64,000 bases of DNA from Marinomonas sp. IMCC 4694 (GCF_008122525.1 NZ_VSRV01000001.1:558001-622000), one strand, 5' to 3'; counted from the first letter of the stretch, positions 8,859 to 17,842 are shown. Numbers and translations: made by a program. The notes: generated by a model from the sequence alone, not told the origin.

Positions 8859-10069
8859 TAAATATCGCTCCGTTCGATTAGCATGGCAATGCCTTGTCCG
8901 ACGCCAATACACATGGTGCAAATAGCATAGCGTCCGCCTGTGCGTTTTAACTGCATAGCGGCGGATTGTAATAGACGAGCACCAGACATGCCTAATGGAT
9001 GCCCAAGAGCAATCGCGCCACCATTTGGGTTAATGCGCCCATCTTCTGGTGAAAGGCCCAATTCTTGTATACAGGCTAGCCCTTGTACCGCAAAGGCTTC
9101 ATTTAATTCGATCACATCCATGTCGGCGAGAGTAAGACCGGTACGTTTTAGCAATTTTTGCACTGCGGGAACAGGTCCCATGCCCATCACTGTCGGCTCC
9201 ACGCCAGCCGTTGCCATACCAATAATTTTCGCTAAAGGTTCTAGCTTGTGTTTCTCGACTGCTGCTTTACTGGCAATCAACATTGCAGCAGCACCGTCGT
9301 TTATACCGGATGCATTGCCTGCCGTTACTGAGCCATTGTCTCTAAACGGCGCTCTTAGTTTTGCTAAATCTTCCAAGGTGGTATCAGGACGTATATGTTC
9401 GTCTTGATCGACGATAATTGGATTACCACGTTTTGGCTTGATCGTAATCGGGGTTATTTCTTCGGCGAAGCGGCCTTCTTCTTGTGCCGCTTTGGCTTTT
9501 TGTTGAGAACGCAAAGCGAATAAATCTTGTTGTTGACGCGTTATTTTATAGCGCTCAGCAATGTTTTCCGCCGTTTCTGGCATGGATTCCGTGCCATACA
9601 ATGACTTTAAGACTGGATTAATAAAACGCCAGCCCATGGTAGTGTCTTCTAATGTTTGCTGTCTATCAAACGCTGCGCTTGGTTTGCCCATAACGAATGG
9701 AGCACGAGACATGGACTCAACGCCGCCAGCTAATACCAATTCAGCTTCACCGGCTTGAATGGCTCGAAATGCGGTACCGATAGCATCCATACCTGATCCG
9801 CATAAACGGTTCATCGTTGTGGCAGACACGCTATAAGGCATGCCAGACAGCAGCGTAGCCATGCGCGCCACGTTACGATTGTCTTCACCTGATTGATTGG
9901 CACAACCAAAAATAGCATCGTCAATGGCCGCAGGATCAAGATCTGGTGCATCACTTAGCACCGCTTGAATGACTTGAGCTAACATGTCGTCTGGGCGAAC
10001 GGCCGCAAGGGAGCCTGCATAACGGCCAACGGCTGAGCGTTTAGGGTGACAGATGTAAACAGAGCTCAT
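8858..10069 (-). CDS. pcaF: 3-oxoadipyl-CoA thiolase
   Basis: A 403-aa thiolase that cleaves beta-ketoadipyl-CoA to succinyl-CoA and acetyl-CoA. Visible motifs are the nucleophile Cys in TTMNRLCGSGMDA (about residue 90), NEAFA, the GGAIALGHPLGMSGAR histidine loop and the C-terminal CTMCIGVGQG cysteine. The N-terminal motif PKRSAVGRYAGSLAAVRPDD is typical of PcaF rather than of acetoacetyl-CoA thiolases. It overlaps the upstream CoA-transferase B gene by 4 bp and pcaD by 1 bp, so the three are translationally coupled. Confidence 0.94.
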   Translation of the reverse strand: MSSVYICHPKRSAVGRYAGSLAAVRPDDMLAQVIQAVLSDAPDLDPAAIDDAIFGCANQSGEDNRNVARMATLLSGMPYSVSATTMNRLCGSGMDAIGTAFRAIQAGEAELVLAGGVESMSRAPFVMGKPSAAFDRQQTLEDTTMGWRFINPVLKSLYGTESMPETAENIAERYKITRQQQDLFALRSQQKAKAAQEEGRFAEEITPITIKPKRGNPIIVDQDEHIRPDTTLEDLAKLRAPFRDNGSVTAGNASGINDGAAAMLIASKAAVEKHKLEPLAKIIGMATAGVEPTVMGMGPVPAVQKLLKRTGLTLADMDVIELNEAFAVQGLACIQELGLSPEDGRINPNGGAIALGHPLGMSGARLLQSAAMQLKRTGGRYAICTMCIGVGQGIAMLIERSDI

Positions 10070-10899
10070 ATTGCCTCCTGCGCACTGTGTGCTTTTTCAG
10101 TTCGTGCTTTTAATTCGCGTAAGACGTGCAGCTCTTTTTCGCTTGGTACTGGAGTGGTTTCAAGAGAGTCGGCAAATTTAATTTCCCAGCCAGTTGCTTC
10201 AATGACGTCTTCTGTTGTTGTGCCAGGATGCAAGCTGGTGACAATCAGCTCTTTGGTCGTTGGGTCAGGTTTTAAAATACATAAATCCGTAATCACTACG
10301 CTTGGGCCACGACCGATATTTGGTAAATTATCTCTGCCCTTGCCATCACGGCCAAAACCAATTGTAGTGATGAAATCCACATCTTTTACAAAGGTACGTT
10401 TTGAGTGCTTAACCGTAATAAAGACTTCTTTGGCATTGGTAGAAATTTCCGGCGCACCGCCACCACCGGGTAAACGGACTCTTGGATTTGCATAACTGTG
10501 AGCGCCGTTTTTGCCGTCTTCAGGGTGATTGGCTGCAATAACCGTGGTATTCAGATTAGCAAAACGGTCGATCTGTGCTGTGCCTAAAAAGCCAACATCG
10601 ATGTGGCCACCTTGTAGCCAATAACGGAACATTTCTGGCACGGATACGGTGGTGAGAGCAGACTCACACAGTTCACCATCGCCAATGGACAAAGGCAACA
10701 CATCCGGTTTGGTTTGCAAAGTGCCGGATTCGTAAATCAAGGTAACATCAGGAGCATGAGTCAAACGTGCTACGTTAGCGGCTTCGCTAGGTAAACCAAT
10801 CCCCACAAAGCAGGTCATATTATTCGTCAAGGCGCGTGCTGCTGTGATGGTCATCATTTCAGCAGAAGTATATTGAGTCGTATCATTATGTGTTGTCAT
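10066..10899 (-). CDS. 3-oxoadipate CoA-transferase subunit B, CatJ-like
   Basis: A 277-aa family I CoA-transferase beta subunit. The catalytic glutamate lies in the TLIYESGTLQ segment, and GGGGAPEIS is the glycine-rich signature. The ATG at 10899 has AAGGAG upstream. It is longer than classical PcaJ (about 215 aa). Together with the 271-aa A subunit it resembles the CatI/CatJ enzymes of chloro-aromatic degraders and glutaconate CoA-transferases. With subunit A it would transfer CoA from succinyl-CoA to beta-ketoadipate. The operon context supports that substrate. Confidence 0.88.
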   Translation of the reverse strand: MTTHNDTTQYTSAEMMTITAARALTNNMTCFVGIGLPSEAANVARLTHAPDVTLIYESGTLQTKPDVLPLSIGDGELCESALTTVSVPEMFRYWLQGGHIDVGFLGTAQIDRFANLNTTVIAANHPEDGKNGAHSYANPRVRLPGGGGAPEISTNAKEVFITVKHSKRTFVKDVDFITTIGFGRDGKGRDNLPNIGRGPSVVITDLCILKPDPTTKELIVTSLHPGTTTEDVIEATGWEIKFADSLETTPVPSEKELHVLRELKARTEKAHSAQEAI

Positions 10900-10900
10900 A

Positions 10901-11716
10901 TTAAACATCTCCTTGGCCAAACACATGGGATTCTAACCATTGGTTGAAGCTGTCTCTGTCGCGACTGATGTTGTCCCATTGTTTGTAATAGTTGTTGTCT
11001 CGGTCGTAATAGCCAAGCGTATAGGAAGGTTTCGCTCCTTCCGGTGTAACTGCAATAGCGTCAATTGTCCATGCTGGTAAGACGCAAGCGTTTGGTGTGA
11101 CTTCCAAGTTATCGACAATTTCTTCTACTGTGACAATGCTGCGTTTTGCTGACAGAACAACTTCTTTTTGAACACCAATAATTCCTTCGATAAGTACATT
11201 GCCAGCGCGATCAGCCTTTTGCGCATGAATAATACCCACATCAGGTTTAATGGCTGGAATGGCCGCTAGCTGCTCGCCAGTAAAAGGGCAAATTATGGAT
11301 GCAATTTCTTTGTTGACGAGAGGCAACTCACTGCCCACGTAACCGCGAAAAACGGCCAATGGCAGACCTGCTGCGCCAGCTTCATAGGCATTCGCCATAG
11401 CGGCATGACTGTGTTCAACCGTTTCTAACGCGCAAGGGTAATCATTTTCTATGGCATCACGAACCCGATGAAGCGATCCAACACCAGGGTTTCCACCCCA
11501 AGAAAAAGTTAATTTTCGAACACAACCCGCACCTACTAATTGATCATAGATAAGATCTGGTGTCATACGAATGAGGGACAAGTTACGTCGCTTTTGACGA
11601 ATAATTTCGTGCCCTGCGGCGAAGGGGATTAGGTGTGTGAAGCCTTCAAGTGCAATGGAGTCACCATCTTTTACATAAGTAGCGACAGCGTCTTTAAGTG
11701 TCATAAACTTCGTCAT
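10901..11716 (-). CDS. 3-oxoadipate CoA-transferase subunit A, CatI-like
   Basis: A 271-aa family I CoA-transferase alpha subunit and first gene of the beta-ketoadipate operon. It shows the start motif KDAVATYVKDGDSIALEGF, an FSWGGNPGVGSLHR loop and the GIIHAQKADRAGNVLIEG segment. AGGAC lies just before the ATG. It is longer than PcaI (about 230 aa) and fits the CatI/glutaconate CoA-transferase branch. Two PcaR-type 15-mers and a promoter lie directly upstream. Confidence 0.88.
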   Translation of the reverse strand: MTKFMTLKDAVATYVKDGDSIALEGFTHLIPFAAGHEIIRQKRRNLSLIRMTPDLIYDQLVGAGCVRKLTFSWGGNPGVGSLHRVRDAIENDYPCALETVEHSHAAMANAYEAGAAGLPLAVFRGYVGSELPLVNKEIASIICPFTGEQLAAIPAIKPDVGIIHAQKADRAGNVLIEGIIGVQKEVVLSAKRSIVTVEEIVDNLEVTPNACVLPAWTIDAIAVTPEGAKPSYTLGYYDRDNNYYKQWDNISRDRDSFNQWLESHVFGQGDV

Positions 11717-11726
11717 AATGTGTCCT

Positions 11727-11790
11727 GTTCGTTATACGAATTTAAGTTTGCAATGCGAACAAGATAGATCAATCTAGTATTAATGGTCAA
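11727..11790 (-). promoter_or_regulatory. Promoter of the beta-ketoadipate operon with two PcaR-type operators
   Basis: Read on the minus strand, TTGACC (11785-11790) and TATCTT (11761-11766) are -35 and -10 hexamers 18 bp apart. Immediately downstream lie two 15-bp partial palindromes, GTTTGCAATGCGAAC (11746-11760) and GTTCGTTATACGAAT (11727-11741), given in plus orientation. Their starts are 19 bp apart. Both fit the GTTCG-N5-CGnAC pattern bound by PcaR/PcaU regulators. They cover the likely transcription start. The adjacent divergent IclR gene is the expected binder. Confidence 0.65.
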
Positions 11791-11902
11791 GTCAAAATTT
11801 TGTATTTGTTTTTTTTTATCTGTATTTAGATAAAAAATGTGAGGAAAAGTCCCTTTCCTCTAGCTAGCCCGTAACGAATCATAAATAATGACGGGGTTAT
11901 TA

Positions 11903-12703
11903 ATGGCAATGAGTAAACTGGGTATGAATGAGGAAAAGCTGTCACCGGATCATAGAGATTATGTAGGTGCATTGGCGTCAGGACTGGATGTCATCATGGC
12001 ATTTGATCCGCAGCATAAGGAAATGACGCTGTCGGAAGTGGCTGAGCAAACGGGAATGGACAGAGCAAAAGCTCGACGTTTTTTGTTAACTCTGCATGCG
12101 CTTGGATACATTAAGCGGGAAGGGCGACAGTTTACGTTAACGCCTAAAGTATTGGCGCTCAGCTACGCTTATAATGCCAGTAATGATCATCTCAATGTGG
12201 TTGAGCATTATCTGCATGACATCACCGCACAGCTGGGGGAATCTTCGTCTCTTGCCGTGCTTGATCAACAAGACATCATGTATGTGGTTCGTTCGCCAGC
12301 AGCCCACCGCTTGATGTCGATAGCTTTAAGTGCTGGAACACGATTGCCTGCTGCTTATACTTCAATGGGTCGTATGCTAGTTGCTAAGTTACCATCAGAA
12401 GAACAAAAAGAATGGCTCAAAGATGTTTCTCTTGAGGCGTTCACACCGCATAGTATTGTCGATAAACCTGCTTTTGAGCTGATGCTTAAACAAGTCGCTG
12501 AACAGAATTTTTGCATAGTTGATCAGGAGCTAGATCTTGGTCTACGTTCGTTGGCTGTTCTCGCTTTTGCTTTTGATGGATCTTTGCTCGGGGCCATTAA
12601 TCTCAGTACCAATGCATCGCGAGTAAGTCACCAAACTTTGGTGGAAGAATATTTGCCAGTACTGAGAGAAGTAGCAGAACAAATTCGTTTGCATACCAAA
12701 TAG
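11903..12703 (+). CDS. IclR-family regulator of the beta-ketoadipate pathway, PcaR/PcaU-like
   Basis: A regulator of about 266 aa, divergent from the CoA-transferase genes. The N-terminal DHRDYVGALASGLDVIMAF and the following winged helix (MTLSEVAEQTGMDRAKARRFLLTL, split here only for reading) are typical of PcaR/PcaU. The effector domain follows from about residue 95. Starts at 11888, 11903 and 11909 are all in frame; 11903 is best placed after GGGG. The family senses beta-ketoadipate or protocatechuate. It probably acts at the two 15-mers in the shared intergenic region. Confidence 0.88.
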   Translation: MAMSKLGMNEEKLSPDHRDYVGALASGLDVIMAFDPQHKEMTLSEVAEQTGMDRAKARRFLLTLHALGYIKREGRQFTLTPKVLALSYAYNASNDHLNVVEHYLHDITAQLGESSSLAVLDQQDIMYVVRSPAAHRLMSIALSAGTRLPAAYTSMGRMLVAKLPSEEQKEWLKDVSLEAFTPHSIVDKPAFELMLKQVAEQNFCIVDQELDLGLRSLAVLAFAFDGSLLGAINLSTNASRVSHQTLVEEYLPVLREVAEQIRLHTK

Positions 12704-12721
12704 CATTGTGCGCGTGAATCG

Positions 12722-13624
12722 TTATAAACCGTTTGGATGATTATTAATAAGTTTTTTGAGGATCTTGACCGCTAGTGCCGTAATTGAATCCATAGGTTCT
12801 TTTCTACGACTAAAAATAACTGGACACGTTATGGACTTATCCTTCAAAGGAATAAACACCACATCATCTCGTCCAAAATGCCTTACTTGCTCGGACACCA
12901 GAGTAAACCCCATCTCCGAAGCCACTAATCCTAACGCTGTTTGTAGGTCATTGACCTGTTGAGTCACCTTTGTGGTAAGTCCTCGGCTGGTAAATAATGA
13001 AGTACAAATATCAGCGAAGGTAGGAGTGGCGGCCTGACCTGCCGGATATAAGATCATTGGCATCTTCGCTAATTCTTCCAAAGTTGGCTCGCCTTTTTTA
13101 AGCAGAGGATGACCAACATGTAATGCGACTAATAAGGGCTCTTGAAACAAGGTAGTTTGTTCCACTTGTTCGTCTGGGATTGTTAAACGACCAAAACCAA
13201 TATCAATTTTACCTGTTTTTAACGCCTCGATTTGCTCACCTGTTTTTAAATCATGCAGCAAAATATTCGCGTTGGTTTGTTGGCGTAAATCCCTAACCAG
13301 AGTAGGTAACTGGCCGTAAAATACGGACGGCACAAACCCAATGCTGAACACAGCCTTTTGTTCTTCTGCGATGCGACAAGTGTTTTCAACGACCATGTCG
13401 GCTTTGGCCAACATCTGCTTTGCTTGCTCCCAAAAGTATTTTCCCGCGGGTGTTAACGTTAACCCTCTAGAGTGACGATCGAACAGTTGCGCTCCCACAT
13501 CTTCTTCCAACTGCTTTATCTGCCTTGTTAGTGGCGGTTGAGCAATAAATAGCTTTTCGGCAGCACGAGTTAGGTTTTTCTCTTCTGCCACCGCACAGAA
13601 ATAGCGTAAATGTCGAAACTCCAT
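12722..13624 (-). CDS. LysR-family regulator, CatM/BenM/CatR-like
   Basis: A 300-aa LysR regulator. The N-terminal helix-turn-helix (MEFRHLRYFCAVAEEKNLTR onward, residues 1-60) is the CatM/BenM/CatR type, and a periplasmic-binding-like effector domain follows. In the family, cis,cis-muconate is the coinducer and catBCA the target. Unusually, it is not beside catB but 18 bp downstream of the sigma-54 activator gene, on the same strand, so both are probably co-transcribed. A canonical ATAC-N7-GTAT site lies before catB, 4.3 kb away. Confidence 0.88.
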   Translation of the reverse strand: MEFRHLRYFCAVAEEKNLTRAAEKLFIAQPPLTRQIKQLEEDVGAQLFDRHSRGLTLTPAGKYFWEQAKQMLAKADMVVENTCRIAEEQKAVFSIGFVPSVFYGQLPTLVRDLRQQTNANILLHDLKTGEQIEALKTGKIDIGFGRLTIPDEQVEQTTLFQEPLLVALHVGHPLLKKGEPTLEELAKMPMILYPAGQAATPTFADICTSLFTSRGLTTKVTQQVNDLQTALGLVASEMGFTLVSEQVRHFGRDDVVFIPLKDKSITCPVIFSRRKEPMDSITALAVKILKKLINNHPNGL

Positions 13625-13642
13625 TTTATGGTCTTCTTTTAA

Positions 13643-15403
13643 TTAGTGTTTTTTGGGGCCAGATGAATTTTTCGGTAGTTGGTGTTGCAATTTCTGCATG
13701 TTTTTTAGGCGGTATTCAAATTGTCCACGTCGCATTTTTAGCATACGTGCTGCTGCCGAAATATTTCCTTTGCTGCGTTCTAAGGCATATTTTAATACCA
13801 TATTTTCTAAGGCTTCAAGTGAACCTTTTGATTCAATTAGGCTTTCAATCATTTGTTCTGTAGTTCTATCGTCAAAGTCTTTAGTAGGGAGGGTCTTATG
13901 TAGATGACCATCTTGACCAAGCCTAAAAAGAACATCATCAATTTGCTCGCCGCCAGAAAACAAGTGATAAACGTCTAAATTATCTCCGTTGTCGGCCATG
14001 ATTACACCGCGTTCGACGATGTTCTCCAGCTCCCGAACATTCCCTGGCCAGCCGTAAGCCCAGAGTGCTGCATGAGCAGCTTGAGTGATACCGTTTATTT
14101 TCTTGTTGAAGCGAGAGGAATAGCGCTTCACAAATACATTCATCAATAAAGGAATATCTTCGCGTCGTTCGCGTAAAGCGGGAATGTTAATCGGAAAGAC
14201 ATTTAGTCTAAAGAATAAATCTTCACGGAATCTTCCTTCGCGCACTTCCTCGCGGAGGTCTCGGTTGGCAGCTGCGACAATACGAACATCAATGTTGATG
14301 ACCTCGCTTCCTCCTAAACGCTCAACTTCTCCTTCTTGTAACACCCGCAAGAGCTTCCCTTGAGCAGACAGTGGCAGGCTGGCAATTTCATCTAAGAACA
14401 AAGTCCCGCCATTAGCCCTTTCAAAGCGGCCATGTCTAGAAACAGTAGCGCCAGTGTATGCGCCCTTTTCTACACCAAATAGTTCCGCTTCAACTAGGTC
14501 GTGAGGGATTGCGGCACAGTTAATAGATATAAAGGGGGTGTCAGCGCGTTTACCAATAGCATGTAAGGTCTTGGCAAAGCGTTCTTTACCAACGCCACTC
14601 TCGCCGTTTAGTAATACAGTCGCATCGGTTGAGCCAACCCGTTTAAGTAAATGAATTGCGGCATTAAATGGCGCTGAAACACCTATTAGCTCCGGCATGG
14701 GTTCCGTTGTCTCAGGCTGACCTGTAAAGGGTGTATCGCTAGAGGGAATAGTTTTGCCCGGCGCTGATACGAAACTTTCTAGTTTCATAAAGGAGAGATC
14801 GAGCTCGGTATCTTCAAACTCCTCAAGTGGCTGACCAATGACGCGACAATGTGGATGTCCCATGGCAATACATTCAACTTCACGCCAGATAATAGGTCGT
14901 CCCATCATAGTCGTCGTAAAGCCATTTGCATATCCTGTCATCATCCAACAAGCTGGCTGACCTCCGATGCCAAAATGTTTATGGTGAGCTTCACCTTCCC
15001 ATGAAGATTGCCAATAGTAATCCCCGTGAAATTCCCCAGTGTCCATATTGAATGCCATTCGGTTAACTGCTTGGTTGTGTATGAAGCCTTCTATTTCACG
15101 CAACCTTGGCCCTAATGCCATGGTGTGTTTTAAGTTTCCTCCTTCATATTGTCGCAAGCAACGACCATCTTCAACACCTTGCTGGTAACCGATTCGAGTG
15201 AATAGTTCACGAGTTTTGTCGAGACCCAAGCGCTCAATTAACTCTTGTCTTAATGACGTCATCGAAAAACAGTGCATGAGTAGCATCCGTTGATCGAATA
15301 GATGGATATGGCCGCTGTCCGGTGTGAATCTTAAGTACTGTGCCAGTACATCGTCGTCGATCGTCTCATTTATGTTATGCAAGGTTTTATTATTTTTATT
15401 CAT
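13643..15403 (-). CDS. Sigma-54 activator, DmpR/XylR family with V4R sensor domain
   Basis: A 586-aa NtrC-family activator. Residues about 20-125 are an XylR_N domain (LRFTPDSGHIHLFDQRMLLM), 130-195 a V4R domain (with C178 and C186), 240-475 an AAA+ domain (Walker A GESGVGKE at 267, GAYTGA loop at 315), and the C-terminus has a Fis-type helix-turn-helix. GAYTGA replaces the usual GAFTGA. The ATG at 15403 follows GGAG. Relatives bind phenols and monoaromatics directly and are not phosphorylated. It is divergent from the reductase/oxygenase genes, which have a -24/-12 promoter, so it probably activates them. Confidence 0.92.
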   Translation of the reverse strand: MNKNNKTLHNINETIDDDVLAQYLRFTPDSGHIHLFDQRMLLMHCFSMTSLRQELIERLGLDKTRELFTRIGYQQGVEDGRCLRQYEGGNLKHTMALGPRLREIEGFIHNQAVNRMAFNMDTGEFHGDYYWQSSWEGEAHHKHFGIGGQPACWMMTGYANGFTTTMMGRPIIWREVECIAMGHPHCRVIGQPLEEFEDTELDLSFMKLESFVSAPGKTIPSSDTPFTGQPETTEPMPELIGVSAPFNAAIHLLKRVGSTDATVLLNGESGVGKERFAKTLHAIGKRADTPFISINCAAIPHDLVEAELFGVEKGAYTGATVSRHGRFERANGGTLFLDEIASLPLSAQGKLLRVLQEGEVERLGGSEVINIDVRIVAAANRDLREEVREGRFREDLFFRLNVFPINIPALRERREDIPLLMNVFVKRYSSRFNKKINGITQAAHAALWAYGWPGNVRELENIVERGVIMADNGDNLDVYHLFSGGEQIDDVLFRLGQDGHLHKTLPTKDFDDRTTEQMIESLIESKGSLEALENMVLKYALERSKGNISAAARMLKMRRGQFEYRLKNMQKLQHQLPKNSSGPKKH

Positions 15404-15570
15404 AATTATCTCCACAGTTACTTTTTCAGCAATAGCAGAAAAAACACGTTATAGATAGATAAAAATCTCTCCATTTGAGTAACAAAATATTCCCCGTCAC
15501 ATTTCTACAGTTACAGTAAATATTTATAAATCCTATATAAAACAGATAGTTATTCTTTATTTTGTAAAAC

Positions 15571-15586
15571 TGGCACATCTTTCGCT
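15571..15586 (+). promoter_or_regulatory. Sigma-54 (-24/-12) promoter before the Rieske reductase gene
   Basis: TGGCACATCTTTCGCT matches the sigma-54 consensus TGGCACG-N4-TTGCW with two deviations, and keeps GG (15572-15573) and GC (15584-15585) exactly 10 bp apart. The predicted start near 15597 leaves a leader of about 74 bases before the ATG at 15671. The divergent DmpR/XylR-type gene supplies the needed activator. No clear upstream activating sequence was found in 15416-15540. Confidence 0.8.
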
Positions 15587-15670
15587 CTAATCTTTTTATA
15601 TGAGTGTCAGTCTCAAACGCACCGTATGGCATCCAAAACGATAAAAATAAAAATAGAAAGGAGTACTCGT

Positions 15671-16630
15671 ATGGCTGATTCTTGGTTACAAGTTGCTGTA
15701 CATAAAAAATATCTTTTAGCAGAAGATATTTTGGGTCTTGAACTGAAAGCGATTCAGGGAGAGACACTGCCCCCAGTCGAAGCTGGGGCCCACATTGACG
15801 TTAAGCTTCCTAATGGCATCACTAGAAAATACTCTTTGACCAATGCCCCAGACGAAGTAGGGGTATATAAGTTGGGTATTTTACTGGATCCCAATAGTCG
15901 TGGCGGCTCCGCTTATATCCATAGGGAACTAAGACAAGGTGATGAGTTATTAATTTCAGTACCTTGCAATTATTTTCCTTTGGTTGACTCTGAACACGCC
16001 CTACTTTTTGCTGGAGGAATTGGCATCACACCTATCTTTGCGATGGCCGAATCTCTTTATCAGTCTGGTAAGAGTTTTGAGCTTCACTACGCCTGCCGCT
16101 CAGAGTCGAAAGCAGCATTTTTAAAGACTCTTTTGGTTAAGCCTTGGGCGGACCGAGTAAGTTTCTATTTTAATGACGCAAATCAGAAAATCGATGCAGA
16201 AGCGCTTATCTTTGATGCTGAGATGACCACGCATCTATATTGCTGTGGCCCATCGGGTTTTATCAACTGGATCAATGATGTTGCGGTTAAGCAGCGATGG
16301 CATGCTGATCGCATTCATTTCGAACGTTTCAATATGAAGAAAAGTGAGACGCCCAGTCAAGAGAGCGAGTTTGAAATTCGCCTTCAGAGAAGTGACAAAG
16401 TGATCGAAGTTGGAGTAGATCAAACTGTTGCGCAAACATTACTTGACCACGGTATTGATGTTGCCATGTCTTGTGAACAAGGCATTTGCGGATCTTGCAT
16501 GATTCCAGTTTTGGAAGGGACCCCCGACCACCGAGACATGTTTCAGTCCGAAGCAGAAAAAAAACGAAATCACCAGTTTACGCCCTGTTGCTCGCGCTCA
16601 CACAGTCAAACCTTAGTGTTGGATATTTAG
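15671..16630 (+). CDS. Rieske oxygenase reductase component, VanB-like
   Basis: A 319-aa iron-sulfur flavoprotein reductase. An FNR-type flavin domain (RKYSLTNAP near residue 55) is followed by an NAD domain (LLFAGGIGITPIFAMAESL) and a C-terminal plant-type [2Fe-2S] domain with C268, C273, C276 and C306. This order is that of VanB and phthalate dioxygenase reductase. The ATG at 15671 has AAAGGAG seven bases upstream. It passes electrons from NADH to the oxygenase encoded 142 bp downstream. It is first in the sigma-54-controlled unit. Confidence 0.92.
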   Translation: MADSWLQVAVHKKYLLAEDILGLELKAIQGETLPPVEAGAHIDVKLPNGITRKYSLTNAPDEVGVYKLGILLDPNSRGGSAYIHRELRQGDELLISVPCNYFPLVDSEHALLFAGGIGITPIFAMAESLYQSGKSFELHYACRSESKAAFLKTLLVKPWADRVSFYFNDANQKIDAEALIFDAEMTTHLYCCGPSGFINWINDVAVKQRWHADRIHFERFNMKKSETPSQESEFEIRLQRSDKVIEVGVDQTVAQTLLDHGIDVAMSCEQGICGSCMIPVLEGTPDHRDMFQSEAEKKRNHQFTPCCSRSHSQTLVLDI

Positions 16631-16772
16631 TAAAAGCCAACCATTAGGATAATCAGAATTTGGACCTAATTGTCCAATGGCTAACGTATCTTAGCCGCCT
16701 AAGCTGGCTCGCCAGTCAGTTATTCTTGAAATGAAATACGTCTGTAAAACAACAATAAAAGAGAGAGAACTT

Positions 16773-17828
16773 ATGACTTCAATGAATAAAAGTCCTTACC
16801 TAACGAATGTGTGGTACGTTGCAGCCTTGTCTACTGAAGTGGGTACGGAAGAGTTATTTAGTCGTACATTATTAGATACTTCAGTGCTGATTTACCGTAC
16901 CGAAGATGGTGCAGCGGTTGCGATGCAAGATCGTTGTCCGCACCGTTTTGTACCGCTTAGTATGGGACGAAGAGAGGGGGACAACATAATTTGTGCTTAC
17001 CATGGGTTGAAATTCAATTGTGAGGGCAAATGTAACCACAACCCTCATGGAAATAATCGCATACCCGTAGCAGCGCAAGTGCGTTCTTATCCGATCATTG
17101 AAAAGTATGGCTTTATCTGGATTTGGATGGGTGAAAAAACGGCTGATCCGGCTCTATTACCTGATTTTAGTCCGTTAGTGGAAGGACATCCTAATTCCGT
17201 AGGCTACACCTATATGCCTCGTGAATGCCATTACGAATTGATTACTGATAACGTTATGGATTTGAGTCACATTGATCATTTGCACGGCGATATTATTACC
17301 ACCCGAGGACAGTTGTCGCCCAAAGTGCCTCAGATTAAAGAAGGTGAGCGAAGTCTATCAGCGCGATGGGAGTGGGTGCAGAAGCCCGCTATGCTGATTT
17401 TTAATCAGTATCTATCTAAGCCCGATGATGAAGCTGATCATTTCTTTGATATCACATGGACACCACCGGCCAATATCCAATTGTCTGTTGGTGCAAATCA
17501 AGATAAAGGCGCTTTAGATCTAGATCATACTGTCGGTCAGTATGACCTTCATACTAGTACCCCTGGCTCTCAAAATTATACCCATTACTTCTTTGCCACT
17601 CGTCGTAATCATATTGAGGACGACGCTGAATACAACGCAATGAAGATCAAAGCGATGCATGAAGCATTTGTCGCAGAAGATGGTCCAGTATTAGATGCAG
17701 TTCATAAAGAGATGGGTACATCAGATCTATTCAGCCTTAACCCTGTGCTGCTTACCAGCGACGCAGCGCCCGTTAAGGTGCGGCGTTTGTTAAAAGAGAT
17801 GGTAAAGGCTGAACAAGAGAACCTTTAG
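16773..17828 (+). CDS. Rieske non-heme iron oxygenase, VanA-like, substrate unknown
   Basis: A 351-aa oxygenase. The Rieske cluster ligands are C55, H57, C74 and H77, and the mononuclear iron ligands sit in the motif N160-x2-D163-x2-H166-x4-H171. The domain plan is that of the vanillate demethylase / phthalate oxygenase group. The start at 16773 (AGAGAGA upstream) fits family N-termini (YLTNVWYVAALS). Vanillate would give protocatechuate, but only catechol-branch genes are present here, so the product is more likely catechol. O-demethylation of a methoxylated or aryl-ether substrate is one possibility, as inference. Confidence 0.9.
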   Translation: MTSMNKSPYLTNVWYVAALSTEVGTEELFSRTLLDTSVLIYRTEDGAAVAMQDRCPHRFVPLSMGRREGDNIICAYHGLKFNCEGKCNHNPHGNNRIPVAAQVRSYPIIEKYGFIWIWMGEKTADPALLPDFSPLVEGHPNSVGYTYMPRECHYELITDNVMDLSHIDHLHGDIITTRGQLSPKVPQIKEGERSLSARWEWVQKPAMLIFNQYLSKPDDEADHFFDITWTPPANIQLSVGANQDKGALDLDHTVGQYDLHTSTPGSQNYTHYFFATRRNHIEDDAEYNAMKIKAMHEAFVAEDGPVLDAVHKEMGTSDLFSLNPVLLTSDAAPVKVRRLLKEMVKAEQENL

Positions 17829-17842
17829 AACTAAATGACTAC

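Noticed and set aside
8611..10495. Long plus-strand frames opposite the pca operon
   Set aside because: They are antisense shadows of pcaD, pcaF and the CoA-transferase B gene, which have clear catalytic motifs.
15416..15540. An XylR/DmpR-type upstream activating sequence
   Set aside because: Only weak repeats (two TACAGT words) are present; none resembles the known inverted repeat well enough.
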